Part shown: positions 55,063 through 64,000 of the stretch, piece by piece | How positions within the stretch are numbered: the first letter of the stretch is position 1 | How the letters are laid out: the number at the start of each line of letters is the position of its first letter | Source of the DNA: Roseofilum casamattae BLCC-M143 | GTDB lineage: Bacteria > Cyanobacteriota > Cyanobacteriia > Cyanobacteriales > Desertifilaceae | DNA length: 64,000 nucleotides | Reading direction: 5' to 3' | Assembly (NCBI RefSeq): GCF_030068455.1 | Contig: NZ_JAQOSQ010000008.1 | Coordinates: 124,001 to 188,000 of the forward strand | Notes under the pieces: generated by a model | The model's input: only the letters and a program-made list of their open reading frames with translations | What the model was told of the DNA's origin: nothing | The model's database searches: none | Translations under genes and position numbers: made by a program

Positions 55063-58000
55063 ATGTCTGATGAGCCTGTTAGCGCCAGTGAATTGACAAC
55101 TCTGCAAGCAGAGGTCGAACGTCTGCGAGGGCGAGTCTGGGAATTAGAAGAACAAGAGACAGCCATTGCCGAACCTACTCAACTCGCTCGACAAAAAGCA
55201 TTACTTGCTGTCGTCACTAAAATTCGCCAATCCTTAGATTTAGACACTATTTTTCAATCAACCGCCACGGAAGTCCGCCAGCTTCTCAATGCCGATCGCG
55301 TCGGAATGTATCGCTTCGAGCTGGAATCGGATTATCAATGGGGAGAATTTGTTTCCGAAGATGTGTTACCGCCTTTTCCTTCAGCCCTAGCAGCGCGGAT
55401 TAACGATTGTTGTTTTGGCGAAAATCATGCTCGCTATTATCGGGACGGACGCATCTGGAGTTGCGACGATCTCTATACCCAAGACTTGAAACAATGCCAT
55501 ATCAATATTCTCGAGCGGTTTCAAGTCCGGGCTAACTTGGTGGTTCCCTTACTCAAAGGAGACGAACTGTGGGGACTGTTGTGCATTCATCATTGCTCCA
55601 GTCCCCGCCATTGGCAAGACGAAGAAATAGAATTTGTCTCCCACATTGCCCTCCATTTAGGTGTAGCTCTGCAACAAGCCGAAGTCTTAGCGGGAGAAAA
55701 GCAACAGTCCGAGCAGTTAGCCGCTGCTGTGGCGCAAGCCGTAGAACGAGAACAAGCGATCGCCGCCATCATTACCAAAATTCGCCAATCTCTCGATCTC
55801 GATACGATTTTTCGCACCACTACGGATGAGGTGCGGCATTTGCTCAGAGCAGATCGCGTCGTAATCTATCGATTTAATTCCGACTGGAGTGGGGAATTTG
55901 TCGTGGATTCGGTCGATTCGTGCTGGAAGTCCCTCATCGTTTGGCAACACGAATATCCAGAGTGGAATGAAAAAATCAGCCAATGCAGCCTGAAAAATCT
56001 GGAGACATTATCAGTCACAGATACTCATCTCAAGCAAACCGAAGGCGCGCCCTTTAAATCTTCACACTCCAGTGGAAATTTGGTACAAGTGTTCCGAGTT
56101 TGTGAAGATATTTATGAAAAAGGGTTTTCACAATGTTATGTGGAAACCTTGGAGTCTTACCAAGCAAGGGCTTATGCTATTGTGGCTATTTATCAGCATC
56201 AGAAGTTATGGGGATTATTAGCTGCCTTTCAAAATTCCGGCCCCCGTAACTGGCAAGAAGGTGAAGTCAATTTTTTGATTCAAATTGGCTCCCAATTGGG
56301 GGTCGCCATTCAACAAGCTCAATTGCTGGCTCGGATGGAACAGCGTTCCACAGAACTGAAAAGTACGTTAGATGCGGAATTGAAAAAACGTGCGAGCGAA
56401 TTAGAAGAAGAAGCGCAACGGGAGAGAGCGATCGCTGAAGTTATTGATAAGATCCGCCGAACCTTAGAATTAGAGCGAATTTTTGCGACAGCAACCACAG
56501 AAGTGCGGAGCTTATTAAATGCCGATCGCGTGGCAATTTTTGAATTTAACCCGGAGTCTAATTGGCATGACGGTAGATTTGTCTCGGAAGCGGTTTTACC
56601 CGAATTTGAATCAACTCTAGCCAAACGAGTTAGAGATTGTTCGTTTCGCGAAGATTATTATGACGTGGATTATCCCAAGGGGCAAATCCAGGCGATCGCG
56701 GATATTTATAACAGCGAACTCAGTGACTCTTATATCGCGATTTTAAGTCAATTTCAAATCCAGGCGACTCTCGTATTGCCTCTAGTGAAAGGAGAATATT
56801 TGTGGGGATTGCTCTGCATTCACCAATGTTCCGAACCCCGTCAGTGGCAAGTGAAAGAAATTGAGTTTACGCGCAAAATTGCCATCCAACTCGGCGTGGC
56901 GTTGCAACAAGCTGATTTATTCGCCCACGCCCAAAAGCGATCGAGCGAACTACGGGCCACCTTAGCTGATTTAAATGCCATTGTTGATAACTTAGCAGAT
57001 GGTTTGTTAGTCACCGATACCCAAAGACAAATTACCCGATTTAATCCGGCATTTTTACAAATGTTTAATCTCCAGCCGGAAGAACTCGAAGGCAGACGAT
57101 TAAGAAATGTTTGCTCGGTAGAGTTAGATTCCTTGATGCATAGTATCGAACATCGCGATACAGAAATTGTTACAGTTGATGTTAAATTAGGTAATAATCG
57201 GGAAGGACAAGCCTTAGCGACTAGCATTATTAAAGAAGGCGAGGGAAAAGAAGGAGATCAGTGCATTGGTTCGGTCATCTTAATTCGAGATGTGACAGTA
57301 GAGCGAGAAGTCGATCGCATGAAAACAGATTTTCTTACCACAGTTTCTCACGAGCTGAGAACCCCTCTCACTTCAGTCTTAGGGTTTACAGAAATGATTC
57401 AGGAAAAATTAGAAGAAACGCTCTTTCCTGCGATTGAAAAATCTGACAAAAAAATCCAACGTTCTATCCAGACCGTTCAAAGTAATATTAACATCATTAT
57501 CTCGGAGTCCGAACGATTAACTTCCTTGATTAATGATGTTTTGGACATTTCCAAAATGGAGTCAGGTAATGTGAATTGGAATATTCAAAAAGTCGATCCT
57601 CTAGAAATTTTAGATCGAGCAATTGCAGCGACTTCTTCACTGATAGAGAAAAATCATCTGGCATTTATTAAAGATTTTGACCCAGATTTGCCATCAATTG
57701 AAGTGGATCGCGATCGCATTATTCAAGTGGCAATTAATTTAATCTCTAATGCGGTAAAATTCACAAAAGAAGGTTCGATTACATGTAAAGCAGTTGTATC
57801 GGGTAGAGATCTGATTGTGAGCATTATCGATACAGGAATTGGTATTTCTACAGAAAATCAGGTACGAGTTTTTGACCGATTTAAGCAAGTCGGCGATATT
57901 TTGACCGATAAACCTAAGGGAACCGGTTTGGGATTGTCAATTTGTCAACAAATTATTGAATATCATGGAGGTAAAATCTGGGTAGACAGTCAGTTAGATC

Positions 58001-58065
58001 GAGGAAGTACATTTTCCTTCAGTATTCCCCTAGAATCTAGTCAGGCATTGGAGGAAAACCGATGA
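55063..58065 (+). CDS. Multi-GAF histidine kinase
   Basis: This is a 1000-residue soluble sensor kinase. A short coiled coil leads into three GAF domains (about 50-215, 235-430 and 475-630), each beginning with a KIRQSLDLDTIF-like segment and resembling phytochrome-type GAFs. No clear bilin Cys is seen at the usual place. A PAS domain (about 645-750) and the kinase core follow: His763 in VSHELRTPLTS, N-box NLISNAVKFT, DTGIGI and GTGLGLSI. The gene overlaps the next one by 4 bases (ATGA), so it pairs with the response regulator. The signal is unknown. Confidence 0.92.
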   Translation: MSDEPVSASELTTLQAEVERLRGRVWELEEQETAIAEPTQLARQKALLAVVTKIRQSLDLDTIFQSTATEVRQLLNADRVGMYRFELESDYQWGEFVSEDVLPPFPSALAARINDCCFGENHARYYRDGRIWSCDDLYTQDLKQCHINILERFQVRANLVVPLLKGDELWGLLCIHHCSSPRHWQDEEIEFVSHIALHLGVALQQAEVLAGEKQQSEQLAAAVAQAVEREQAIAAIITKIRQSLDLDTIFRTTTDEVRHLLRADRVVIYRFNSDWSGEFVVDSVDSCWKSLIVWQHEYPEWNEKISQCSLKNLETLSVTDTHLKQTEGAPFKSSHSSGNLVQVFRVCEDIYEKGFSQCYVETLESYQARAYAIVAIYQHQKLWGLLAAFQNSGPRNWQEGEVNFLIQIGSQLGVAIQQAQLLARMEQRSTELKSTLDAELKKRASELEEEAQRERAIAEVIDKIRRTLELERIFATATTEVRSLLNADRVAIFEFNPESNWHDGRFVSEAVLPEFESTLAKRVRDCSFREDYYDVDYPKGQIQAIADIYNSELSDSYIAILSQFQIQATLVLPLVKGEYLWGLLCIHQCSEPRQWQVKEIEFTRKIAIQLGVALQQADLFAHAQKRSSELRATLADLNAIVDNLADGLLVTDTQRQITRFNPAFLQMFNLQPEELEGRRLRNVCSVELDSLMHSIEHRDTEIVTVDVKLGNNREGQALATSIIKEGEGKEGDQCIGSVILIRDVTVEREVDRMKTDFLTTVSHELRTPLTSVLGFTEMIQEKLEETLFPAIEKSDKKIQRSIQTVQSNINIIISESERLTSLINDVLDISKMESGNVNWNIQKVDPLEILDRAIAATSSLIEKNHLAFIKDFDPDLPSIEVDRDRIIQVAINLISNAVKFTKEGSITCKAVVSGRDLIVSIIDTGIGISTENQVRVFDRFKQVGDILTDKPKGTGLGLSICQQIIEYHGGKIWVDSQLDRGSTFSFSIPLESSQALEENR

Positions 58066-58451
58066 GTAAAAAAGTTTTGATTGTTGATGACGAACCAAAT
58101 ATTCTGATTTTGATGGAGCAAGCTCTAGAAAAATTAGAAGACGAAAATAATGCGATTATATTAACAGCTAAAAATGGTCGAGAGGCTCTAGATATTATTT
58201 ATGCGGAGAAACCAGATTTAGTGTTTCTCGATGTCATGATGCCAAAAATGAGCGGTCTAGAAGTGTGCCAGCAGGTTAAGGAAGATGGAAATTTGAACAA
58301 TATATATATTATTATGTTGACAGCGAAAGGTCAAGAATTTGATAAAAAAACAGGTATAGCTGTGGGTGCAGATTTGTATATGACCAAGCCTTTCCGACCA
58401 AAGGAAGTACTGGCGAAGTCTAGGGAAATTCTAGGGTATGTTGCTACATGA
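58062..58451 (+). CDS. Single-domain response regulator
   Basis: This 129-residue CheY-like receiver has all phosphorylation residues: VDDEPN (acidic pair), Asp57 in LVFLDVMMP, MLTAKGQ (Thr) and YMTKPFRP (Lys). There is no output domain. It overlaps the upstream histidine kinase by 4 bases and precedes a diguanylate cyclase by 15 bases. It probably relays the kinase signal, by protein contact, to the cyclase or another target. Confidence 0.95.
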   Translation: MSKKVLIVDDEPNILILMEQALEKLEDENNAIILTAKNGREALDIIYAEKPDLVFLDVMMPKMSGLEVCQQVKEDGNLNNIYIIMLTAKGQEFDKKTGIAVGADLYMTKPFRPKEVLAKSREILGYVAT

Positions 58452-58466
58452 GTGAGTCGATCTTGA

Positions 58467-59843
58467 ATGGTTAAATTAAGTCTAAAAAAAATTGTTTGCA
58501 AAGCTAATATAAAATCAATCTTGCAAGCCGTTCTCGATCGCGATCCTAGCTTAGCGATTGTCGATGACTGTCAAACACTATTGATGGGGAATAGTGAAAT
58601 TCATTTATTGGAATCTCACGGCCGCGAGATTGCTGTTGAAGATCGGATTCTGGGATGGATTTTAGGCGGACACGCGAATAATTCAAACGCCACAATTATC
58701 GCTCATATTTTGGAAACAGAACTGAATAAAAAAGTCTTGGCAGCTGATGCTCTAGATAAATATGAAGAACTGAATTTTTTATATGATATTTCTGCCAAAA
58801 TATCAACCTGCTTGTATGTGGATGAAGTGATTAAGCTAATGGCAGATGAAGCGCTTAAGCAAATTCCTGGGAATATGCTAGCCGTTGTTCTTTACAATGC
58901 GAATGAAAATTCTCTACAAACATTTTATCCGCAAAACAACCGAGTGACTCTCGGTCATACTCTATCTCCAGATATGGGAATTGTTGGGGCTGTATTTCGC
59001 TCGGGCAAAGCTGAAATTGTCAACCAAGTCCGTTCCGACGATCGATTCATTGACCGAGAATTTTCGATGTACTCATTAATCTGTGCTCCCTTAAAAACTC
59101 AGCAGGGAATTTTAGGGGCGATCCAAATTAGTAGCGATCGCCCCATGCAATATACTGCCCAAGACTTAAAACTGTTCATGGCTCTGGCGTCGCAAGCGGC
59201 AGCATCCATTCAAAATGCCTTATTCTACAAGCAATTAGAAGAATATTCTCGAACCTTAGAAGTGAAAGTAGCCGAACGAACGGCAGCCCTAGAGCGAGCC
59301 AACCAAGAACTCAATCGCCTCGCTCATTTAGACGGATTAACCAAAGTGGCCAATCGTCGTTGTTTTGAAGATGTCTTTCAGAAAGAATGGTATCGGTTAG
59401 CCGAAGAAAAACAACCCCTTTCTATTATTGTTTGCGATGTCGATTATTTTAAACGCTACAATGACACGTACGGTCACCAAATGGGCGATGAATGCTTGCA
59501 AGCGATCGCCACAACTATTGCCACAACCTTAACTAACCCCACCGATCTGGTGGCTCGATATGGCGGTGAAGAATTTGTCGTTATTATGCCCAACGCTCAA
59601 GCCTCTAATGCTTGGATGATTGCTCAAAATATCGAACGAGAAATCAGGCAACTGGGAATCGAACACAAAGCCTCTTTAGTCAGTCCCCTCATTACCCTAA
59701 GTATGGGAATATCGTCCATTGTTCCCCATAATGCTATCTCCAGCCAAGAGTTTTTCGAGATTGCCGATCGCGCCCTCTACGACGCCAAAAAACAAGGGCG
59801 CGATCGCGTAGTCTTTCGCGAACTCAAATCCAGCGTTATTTAA
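58467..59843 (+). CDS. GAF-GGDEF diguanylate cyclase
   Basis: This 458-residue cytoplasmic enzyme has a GAF domain at about 100-260, a linking coiled coil (about 262-290) and a GGDEF domain with the active motif RYGGEEF (Gly366 on). It should make cyclic di-GMP from GTP. The inhibitory I-site (RxxD, five residues before GGEEF) reads NPTD, so product inhibition through that site is probably lost. The first 95 residues are unassigned. It is the last gene of the kinase-regulator-cyclase operon. Confidence 0.92.
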   Translation: MVKLSLKKIVCKANIKSILQAVLDRDPSLAIVDDCQTLLMGNSEIHLLESHGREIAVEDRILGWILGGHANNSNATIIAHILETELNKKVLAADALDKYEELNFLYDISAKISTCLYVDEVIKLMADEALKQIPGNMLAVVLYNANENSLQTFYPQNNRVTLGHTLSPDMGIVGAVFRSGKAEIVNQVRSDDRFIDREFSMYSLICAPLKTQQGILGAIQISSDRPMQYTAQDLKLFMALASQAAASIQNALFYKQLEEYSRTLEVKVAERTAALERANQELNRLAHLDGLTKVANRRCFEDVFQKEWYRLAEEKQPLSIIVCDVDYFKRYNDTYGHQMGDECLQAIATTIATTLTNPTDLVARYGGEEFVVIMPNAQASNAWMIAQNIEREIRQLGIEHKASLVSPLITLSMGISSIVPHNAISSQEFFEIADRALYDAKKQGRDRVVFRELKSSVI

Positions 59844-59861
59844 TCTCCAATTGCAGGATAA

Positions 59862-60554
59862 CTACTCATTCCATACTGGGTGAGATAATAAAGAATCCAT
59901 CACCCGTACTCCCCGCAGTTGATTGCTTAAAGGAAGATGTCCTCGAGGAGCGCTGACATCCCAAATAAACTCATTCGGATAGCGCGTCCAAGTTTTCCCC
60001 GTCCGCCACTGAATTTTCGGCCAGAGTTTTTCCCAATTTTTCCCGACTCCCAACCAGAGTTCCCGCTGTACGGAAAACCCAAACTTTCCTTCCGAATAGG
60101 CTAACCAAAGCGTGTCGATCGTGCGCAAGTCCGTTCGCGGAAACCGGTTTACTTCGGAGAAATACAACCACTTGCGCCCGATAGCGCTCTCCCCAGCCAA
60201 TTCGCACATTTTCAGCAGGGTCAGGCGATCGGCTTCCTGGAACTTCTGCACCATTAATAACTCCTGGAGGGAGCTATAGTCAATATCGCGATCGCTATTT
60301 AAAGCGACAATACCTTGAGGATAATGACGTTGCAGGAACTCTTGCACCTGCGGCGACTCGGACGCTTTCAGAATCAGAAACGCTTTTCCCTTCACCCAGA
60401 TCGGAGCATTATCCGCACCGGAGAGAAACTCCATTAACACTGTTTCCCCCGAAGTTCCCAAAGTACTCAGAGTGTCAATTGTTTTTAGTTGTGCTTTCGC
60501 CGTCGAAGATGACAGCAAAGCCGCTAGTTGTTCGAGATCGGTCAGTTCAGGCAC
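59862..60554 (-). CDS. gun4: GUN4, activator of magnesium chelatase
   Basis: Gun4 binds protoporphyrin IX and Mg-protoporphyrin and stimulates the ChlH subunit of magnesium chelatase. The protein has a helical N-terminal domain (about 1-80) and the GUN4 core with DYSSLQELL, FQEADRLTLLKMCELAG, FPRTDLRTIDTLWLAYSEG, GFSVQRELWL and APRGHLPLSNQLRGVRV, close to Synechocystis Gun4. No ATG fits the N-terminus. The GTG at 60554 (VPELTDLEQL) aligns best; a TTG at 60581 would add nine residues and lies in an AT-rich repeat. It is convergent with the cyclase operon. Confidence 0.93.
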   Translation of the reverse strand: MPELTDLEQLAALLSSSTAKAQLKTIDTLSTLGTSGETVLMEFLSGADNAPIWVKGKAFLILKASESPQVQEFLQRHYPQGIVALNSDRDIDYSSLQELLMVQKFQEADRLTLLKMCELAGESAIGRKWLYFSEVNRFPRTDLRTIDTLWLAYSEGKFGFSVQRELWLGVGKNWEKLWPKIQWRTGKTWTRYPNEFIWDVSAPRGHLPLSNQLRGVRVMDSLLSHPVWNE

Positions 60555-60572
60555 AAAAACAGAGGTTATATC

Positions 60573-60600
60573 AATTAACAATTAATAATTAACAATTAAT
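60573..60600. repeat. Two tandem copies of a 14-bp AT-rich repeat
   Basis: AATTAACAATTAAT occurs twice in a row just upstream of gun4. It bears on the choice of start codon, since the TTG start at 60581 falls in it. Confidence 0.7.
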
Positions 60601-60726
60601 AACGGGTATTAATCGTTGAAATGCAGTAACAGCGAGGCAAGCATCACCGTACTTATTCCTCCGATTGTACCAAACATATAGGAATTTCAGATTAATTGTT
60701 TATCCCTAATCGAGATTATTCTACCC

Positions 60727-60775
60727 CAGTTTTGGATAAGACAGTGAAGCACTCATAGCCCATTAACCAAAACTG
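60727..60775. terminator. Possible terminator after the heptose nucleotidyltransferase gene
   Basis: CAGTTTTGG (60727-60735) and CCAAAACTG (60767-60775) are exact inverted copies with a 31-base spacer, 8 bases beyond the stop codon of the minus-strand gene. No T-run is present. Confidence 0.35.
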
Positions 60776-60782
60776 AGGTTAC

Positions 60783-61259
60783 TTACTTCCCGCTCAGAAT
60801 ACGATTAATGATTGCCGTAGTTGAAGTGTTTGCTGTTATTTGAATTAACTCCAGTCGGCATCCGCAGGCTCGAACCGCTGGCATTTCCGGTAGGGTTTCT
60901 GGAGTATAGTCCCCTCCCTTAGCATAAATATCCGGCTGGAGCACTTCGATTAAAGGGACGGCAGTTGGCGTGTCAAAGACTACTACGGCATCAACCGGTT
61001 TCAATCCAGCAATTAACTCGGCTCGCTGGGCTTCCGGTACGATGGGACGGTTGGGTTTGAGTCCGCTTACGGAGCGATCGCTATTCACTGCCACCACCAG
61101 GGATTTTCCCAAGGATTTCGCCGCTCGCAAATAGTGCAAATGCCCGATATGCAACAGGTCAAAGCATCCATTAGTCAGCACTAACGGACGCCATGACTCG
61201 GGATTGTTGGCGATCGCTGTTTTCAGTTCGGCAAGGGTAAAGATGATGCTCATATCCAT
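60783..61259 (-). CDS. rfaE2: D-glycero-beta-D-manno-heptose 1-phosphate adenylyltransferase-like protein
   Basis: This 158-residue cytidylyltransferase-fold protein has the nucleotide motif TNGCFDLLHIGHLHYL (HxGH), AVNSDRSVSGLKP, and KGGDYTPETLPE near the C-terminus, as in the RfaE/HldE adenylyltransferase domain. It would form ADP-heptose from heptose 1-phosphate for lipopolysaccharide or other glycans. The kinase domain is absent, as in organisms with separate RfaE1 and RfaE2. It is 20 bases downstream of an LpxB-related gene and probably co-transcribed with it. Confidence 0.9.
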   Translation of the reverse strand: MDMSIIFTLAELKTAIANNPESWRPLVLTNGCFDLLHIGHLHYLRAAKSLGKSLVVAVNSDRSVSGLKPNRPIVPEAQRAELIAGLKPVDAVVVFDTPTAVPLIEVLQPDIYAKGGDYTPETLPEMPAVRACGCRLELIQITANTSTTAIINRILSGK

Positions 61260-61279
61260 TAAAAATTAAACCGGCAAAA

Positions 61280-62482
61280 TTAATATCTATCTGGCGATCG
61301 CTCCGTCAGATAAATAGACTGTCGAGCAATATGCTCGGCAAATGTCTGGGAACTCCCGAAAGGGCCGATGCGTTCTCGTCCGTTGTCAATACAAGCTTGT
61401 TGATACCGAGTATCGCCGAGAATACGAGCAATCGTTTTAGCCGCTTCTGCTAAGATTTCTGGAGTAGCCGGCCCCGTACCAATGGTCGTGATTGAAGGGC
61501 CCAATAACCGCATTTGCGCCTCCGCAAACCGATAGGTAAACTGCGGCCCCCTTCCCGCAATTTGCACGATGGGTTTACCCAACCCCACCGCTTGTTCTAC
61601 CGCCGTTCCTGCCATACCTAATACCAGATCGCATTGATGCAAAATATCGGCAAACGCATCAAAATGATAATAAACTTCAGTTCCATCTTTGCTCAATTTT
61701 TCAGCCGAATACGTCCATCCTTGCGCCACGGCCGCCGCCTTTAAATCCTCAACGGAAATTGTAGGGACTAATGCTGCTTGGAACTGCACCGGTTGTAGAG
61801 CAGATAGCCGCTCGCACAACCCCAGTTGTAGGGCAAAATTTTCCAAGGCTTCGGGCAAACGACTCCCAGGAAGCAGAGCAATGGTAGAGCAATTTGGATC
61901 GAGATTTAGGCATTTGCCCGTCGGCGCGATCGCATCCATAAACGGACACCCGACAAATTGAGTCTTACCCAACCCGCGATCGCGTAAATCTTCAGCCGTA
62001 TAAGCATCGCGAGTATAAATTTGCAAGCAGCATTGCGATCGCAAGCATTTTTGCGTCAGCCAAGGAATCCTCACCTTCCCTTCATAATAACTCGAGGTCG
62101 AGACCACAAATGCCAAATAAGGACGACCCGTTAACCGAGCTAATCCAATGGGTACGATATCGCCAACTGCCACTAATAACTGACACCGCTGACTGTAACG
62201 TTGCACCGCCCGAATTTGCTGCCAGGTCAATCCAATTAACCCAGAAAATAAATCTTTAATCAGATACAAAGGATTCATATACCAAATTCCACCGGACGGA
62301 AGGGTTCGCGTCGGTCCGATAATCGGGATACCCAAACGCCGATAAGCTCCCCCAGAACCCACCAAAGGCATGGCAGCGACCTCAATTTGCGGGTAATTTT
62401 CTTGCAGCGCTCTCGCAATTAAACTCCCATTCAGGTCTTCTCCATGACCGTTACTCAGGAATAAGACAGATGGGCTAACCAT
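61280..62482 (-). CDS. Lipid-A-disaccharide synthase-related protein
   Basis: This protein of about 400 residues has a GT-B glycosyltransferase fold related to LpxB. It begins with FLSNGHGEDLNGSLIARAL and has MPLVGSGGAYRRLGIP, then LGMAGTAVEQAVGLGKPIVQ as the donor-sugar site. It fits a cyanobacterial LpxB-like family distinct from true LpxB. I start it at ATG 62482; a TTG at 62494 adds four residues. The adjacent heptose nucleotidyltransferase gene suggests glycan or envelope synthesis; the acceptor is unknown. Confidence 0.87.
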   Translation of the reverse strand: MVSPSVLFLSNGHGEDLNGSLIARALQENYPQIEVAAMPLVGSGGAYRRLGIPIIGPTRTLPSGGIWYMNPLYLIKDLFSGLIGLTWQQIRAVQRYSQRCQLLVAVGDIVPIGLARLTGRPYLAFVVSTSSYYEGKVRIPWLTQKCLRSQCCLQIYTRDAYTAEDLRDRGLGKTQFVGCPFMDAIAPTGKCLNLDPNCSTIALLPGSRLPEALENFALQLGLCERLSALQPVQFQAALVPTISVEDLKAAAVAQGWTYSAEKLSKDGTEVYYHFDAFADILHQCDLVLGMAGTAVEQAVGLGKPIVQIAGRGPQFTYRFAEAQMRLLGPSITTIGTGPATPEILAEAAKTIARILGDTRYQQACIDNGRERIGPFGSSQTFAEHIARQSIYLTERSPDRY

Positions 62483-62541
62483 AATCAAGGACAAAGATGA
62501 AAAGGATATCTGTAGGGTATCAAACTCTGTTGTCCGCGGGC

Positions 62542-62607
62542 AAAAAGAAAAAGGGTAGCAGGTAGAACTGTTATCTCGAAACGGGAGTTACAGATCTGCC
62601 TGCTACC
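62542..62607 (-). terminator. Rho-independent terminator of the GGDEF/EAL gene
   Basis: On the minus strand an 18-bp stem (arms 62590-62607 and 62554-62571, two mismatches) with an 18-base loop is followed directly by a T-rich run (62542-62552). It lies downstream of the EAL gene and ahead of the LpxB-related gene, so it separates the two transcripts. Confidence 0.8.
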
Positions 62608-62725
62608 AATAATCACCAAGGAGAAACCATCCCTCTGTTATCATTCTCCGAAACAAGGGATATGAAGTCGTGACGATGACGGTGGAAGCAAAGTTCCCCA
62701 ACCCGTTCCCATCTTCGCGATTGGT

Positions 62726-64000
62726 TTAGCTGATGGATGTATTCCCATAATTTCTAATCCACTCAGTCGCATCCAGAGAGTTCATGGGTTTGGCAAACCA
62801 ATATCCTTGTCCGAATTCGCACCCTAAGGTTTTCAGAGACTCCAATTGTTCCATGGTTTCAATCCCTTCAGCAACTAGATCTATTCCCAAATAATGAGCT
62901 AAAGAGACGATCGTCTGGATAATGGCAACGCCTTCGGGACTCTTTAGCTGTTGCACAAAACAGCGATCGATTTTTAAAGTATTGACCGGGAAAGATGACA
63001 GGCGACTTAATGAAGAGTAACCCGTGCCAAAATCATCAATGCAGAGTTTGATGCCTTGATGGTGAATGGCTTCGAGAACTTCAATGGAGCTGTTGTCATC
63101 TTCCAGAAATGCACTTTCGGTGACTTCTAGTTTCAGTTGCTGAGGAGACACTCCATAGCGATCGCCAATACTTTGGAGTATTTCAATAATCTGCTTATTT
63201 TGCAATTGCAGGGGGGAAACATTAACATTCATGACTAATGGATCGCCCAAGTTAAAGGATTGATTCCACTGCTGTAGTTGTTGGCAAGATAGTTCGATAA
63301 CAATGCTTCCTATTTCTTCGATATAGCCTGTTTCTTCTGCCAATTCAATAAAGAAAAACGGTGAAAGAAGCCCTTGTTCGGGATGTTGCCAACGAATCAA
63401 CGATTCAAATCCGATTAACCGATCGTTCTGCAGAGAAAGAATAGGTTGATAATACAATTCAAACTGTTGTTGTTCGATGGCAATGGGTAATTCAGCTTCG
63501 AGTTGTATCCTCTCGAGAGCGCGAGATTGTAGCGTCGGATCTAAAATACAATAGCTGGCCGTTCCCGATCGCTTCAGCTCCGACATGACAATATCAGCAT
63601 CTCGCAAGATATCCGTCATTTTCTGATAGCCCAACAGTGAGGGAATAATACCAATATGAGCCGAGATAGAGAGGTGATAGTGACGGATGACAATTGGCGA
63701 TCGCAACTGTTCTAATACCCGTTCGGCAAAATTTTCTAGGCTCAAGTGTTCGTCATAATTTTCTAAGATAGTGAGAAATTTATCTCCACTGAGTCGAGCC
63801 ACATAACCCCGACCTTTCCAACACTCGCCCAGCCGTTGTGCAATCGTTTTCAAAACTTCATCGCCAATTCGGTGTCCCAGGCGATCGTTAACTCGTTTAA
63901 ATCGGCTCAGATTGAGGAAAAAAATTGCATAATTTTCTGAGGCGGGTTGAGAAATAGAACTATCTAATAAGGCAGAGAGGTATTGGGTCACCCATAACCG
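62726..64000 (-). CDS. GGDEF-EAL protein, N-terminus cut by window edge
   Basis: The frame stays open to position 64000; the last codons read Arg-Leu-Trp before VTQYLSALL, which fits the middle of the GGDEF start (N-R-x-x-x). The GTG at 63991 is therefore probably internal, and sensory domains may lie outside the window. The GGDEF site is SGDKF (Glu to Lys), so cyclase activity is unlikely. The EAL domain (about residues 165-415 of the visible part) keeps ESLIRW, the Asn of MNVNVSP, LEVTESAF, IDDFGTGYSS, LKIDR and AEGIET. It is probably a cyclic di-GMP phosphodiesterase. Confidence 0.9.
   Translation of the reverse strand, partial: RLWVTQYLSALLDSSISQPASENYAIFFLNLSRFKRVNDRLGHRIGDEVLKTIAQRLGECWKGRGYVARLSGDKFLTILENYDEHLSLENFAERVLEQLRSPIVIRHYHLSISAHIGIIPSLLGYQKMTDILRDADIVMSELKRSGTASYCILDPTLQSRALERIQLEAELPIAIEQQQFELYYQPILSLQNDRLIGFESLIRWQHPEQGLLSPFFFIELAEETGYIEEIGSIVIELSCQQLQQWNQSFNLGDPLVMNVNVSPLQLQNKQIIEILQSIGDRYGVSPQQLKLEVTESAFLEDDNSSIEVLEAIHHQGIKLCIDDFGTGYSSLSRLSSFPVNTLKIDRCFVQQLKSPEGVAIIQTIVSLAHYLGIDLVAEGIETMEQLESLKTLGCEFGQGYWFAKPMNSLDATEWIRNYGNTSIS

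Noticed and set aside
1-64000. tRNA, rRNA, riboswitch or insertion-sequence genes
   Set aside because: I looked for T-loop-like segments, transposase motifs and long conserved leaders and found none I could support by eye; a covariance-model scan would be decisive.

Overview
The window is chromosomal DNA from a cyanobacterium. The octamer GCGATCGC (HIP1) and its variants recur throughout. The gene content fits too: ChlI and GUN4 (chlorophyll synthesis), a Ycf66 protein, a DUF2996 protein, a cyanobacterial-type exosortase with its sorted substrate, D-glycerate 3-kinase and large GAF/kinase signalling proteins. I cannot name the genus. No tRNA, rRNA, CRISPR array, insertion sequence or prophage was seen. 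Both window edges cut a gene: sppA at the left and a GGDEF/EAL gene at the right.

Layout. 1-6.4 kb: sppA (partial), an EamA transporter, chlI, ssb, exonuclease III, an alpha/beta hydrolase, a DUF2283 protein and several palindromic repeats. 6.4-8.6 kb: a prokaryotic Argonaute with an apparently complete DEDD tetrad and no obvious partner gene. 8.9-12.9 kb: a 1322-residue DUF4347/beta-propeller/RTX protein. 13.1-13.3 kb: a 48-residue small protein. 13.7-19.1 kb: an NAD operon (pncB, nadD, nrtR, a catalytically dead RNase III-like gene, nadE) behind a promoter whose -10 box lies inside a 21-bp palindrome. 19.1-26.3 kb: a same-strand cluster in which two short sequence modules occur both as free-standing proteins and as C-terminal tails on a lipase and a LamG protein, with a UbiB-type kinase between them. 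I consider this the best candidate for an undescribed system.

26.7-33.8 kb: glycerate kinase, argD, a PEP-CTERM protein with its exosortase, Uma2, DUF2996, an HD hydrolase and YgfZ. 33.8-43.7 kb: ABC exporter, methyltransferase, SUKH protein, GT-C glycosyltransferase, SGNH hydrolase, mutS2, polysaccharide deacetylase and a degenerate receiver. 43.9-50.9 kb: a 1795-residue hybrid Ser/Thr-His kinase and gnd. 51-54.8 kb: a Ycf66 protein with an acidic tail, rpmF and a caspase-fold protein lacking both catalytic residues. 55-59.8 kb: a signalling operon (histidine kinase, response regulator, diguanylate cyclase). 59.9-64 kb: gun4, a heptose-phosphate nucleotidyltransferase, an LpxB-related protein and the partial GGDEF/EAL protein.

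The NAD operon reads as a self-regulated salvage unit. NrtR, a Nudix-derived repressor, probably binds the palindrome and senses NAD metabolites. PncB, NadD and NadE would carry nicotinate to NAD. All family assignments were made by eye from the sequence; no database search was run.
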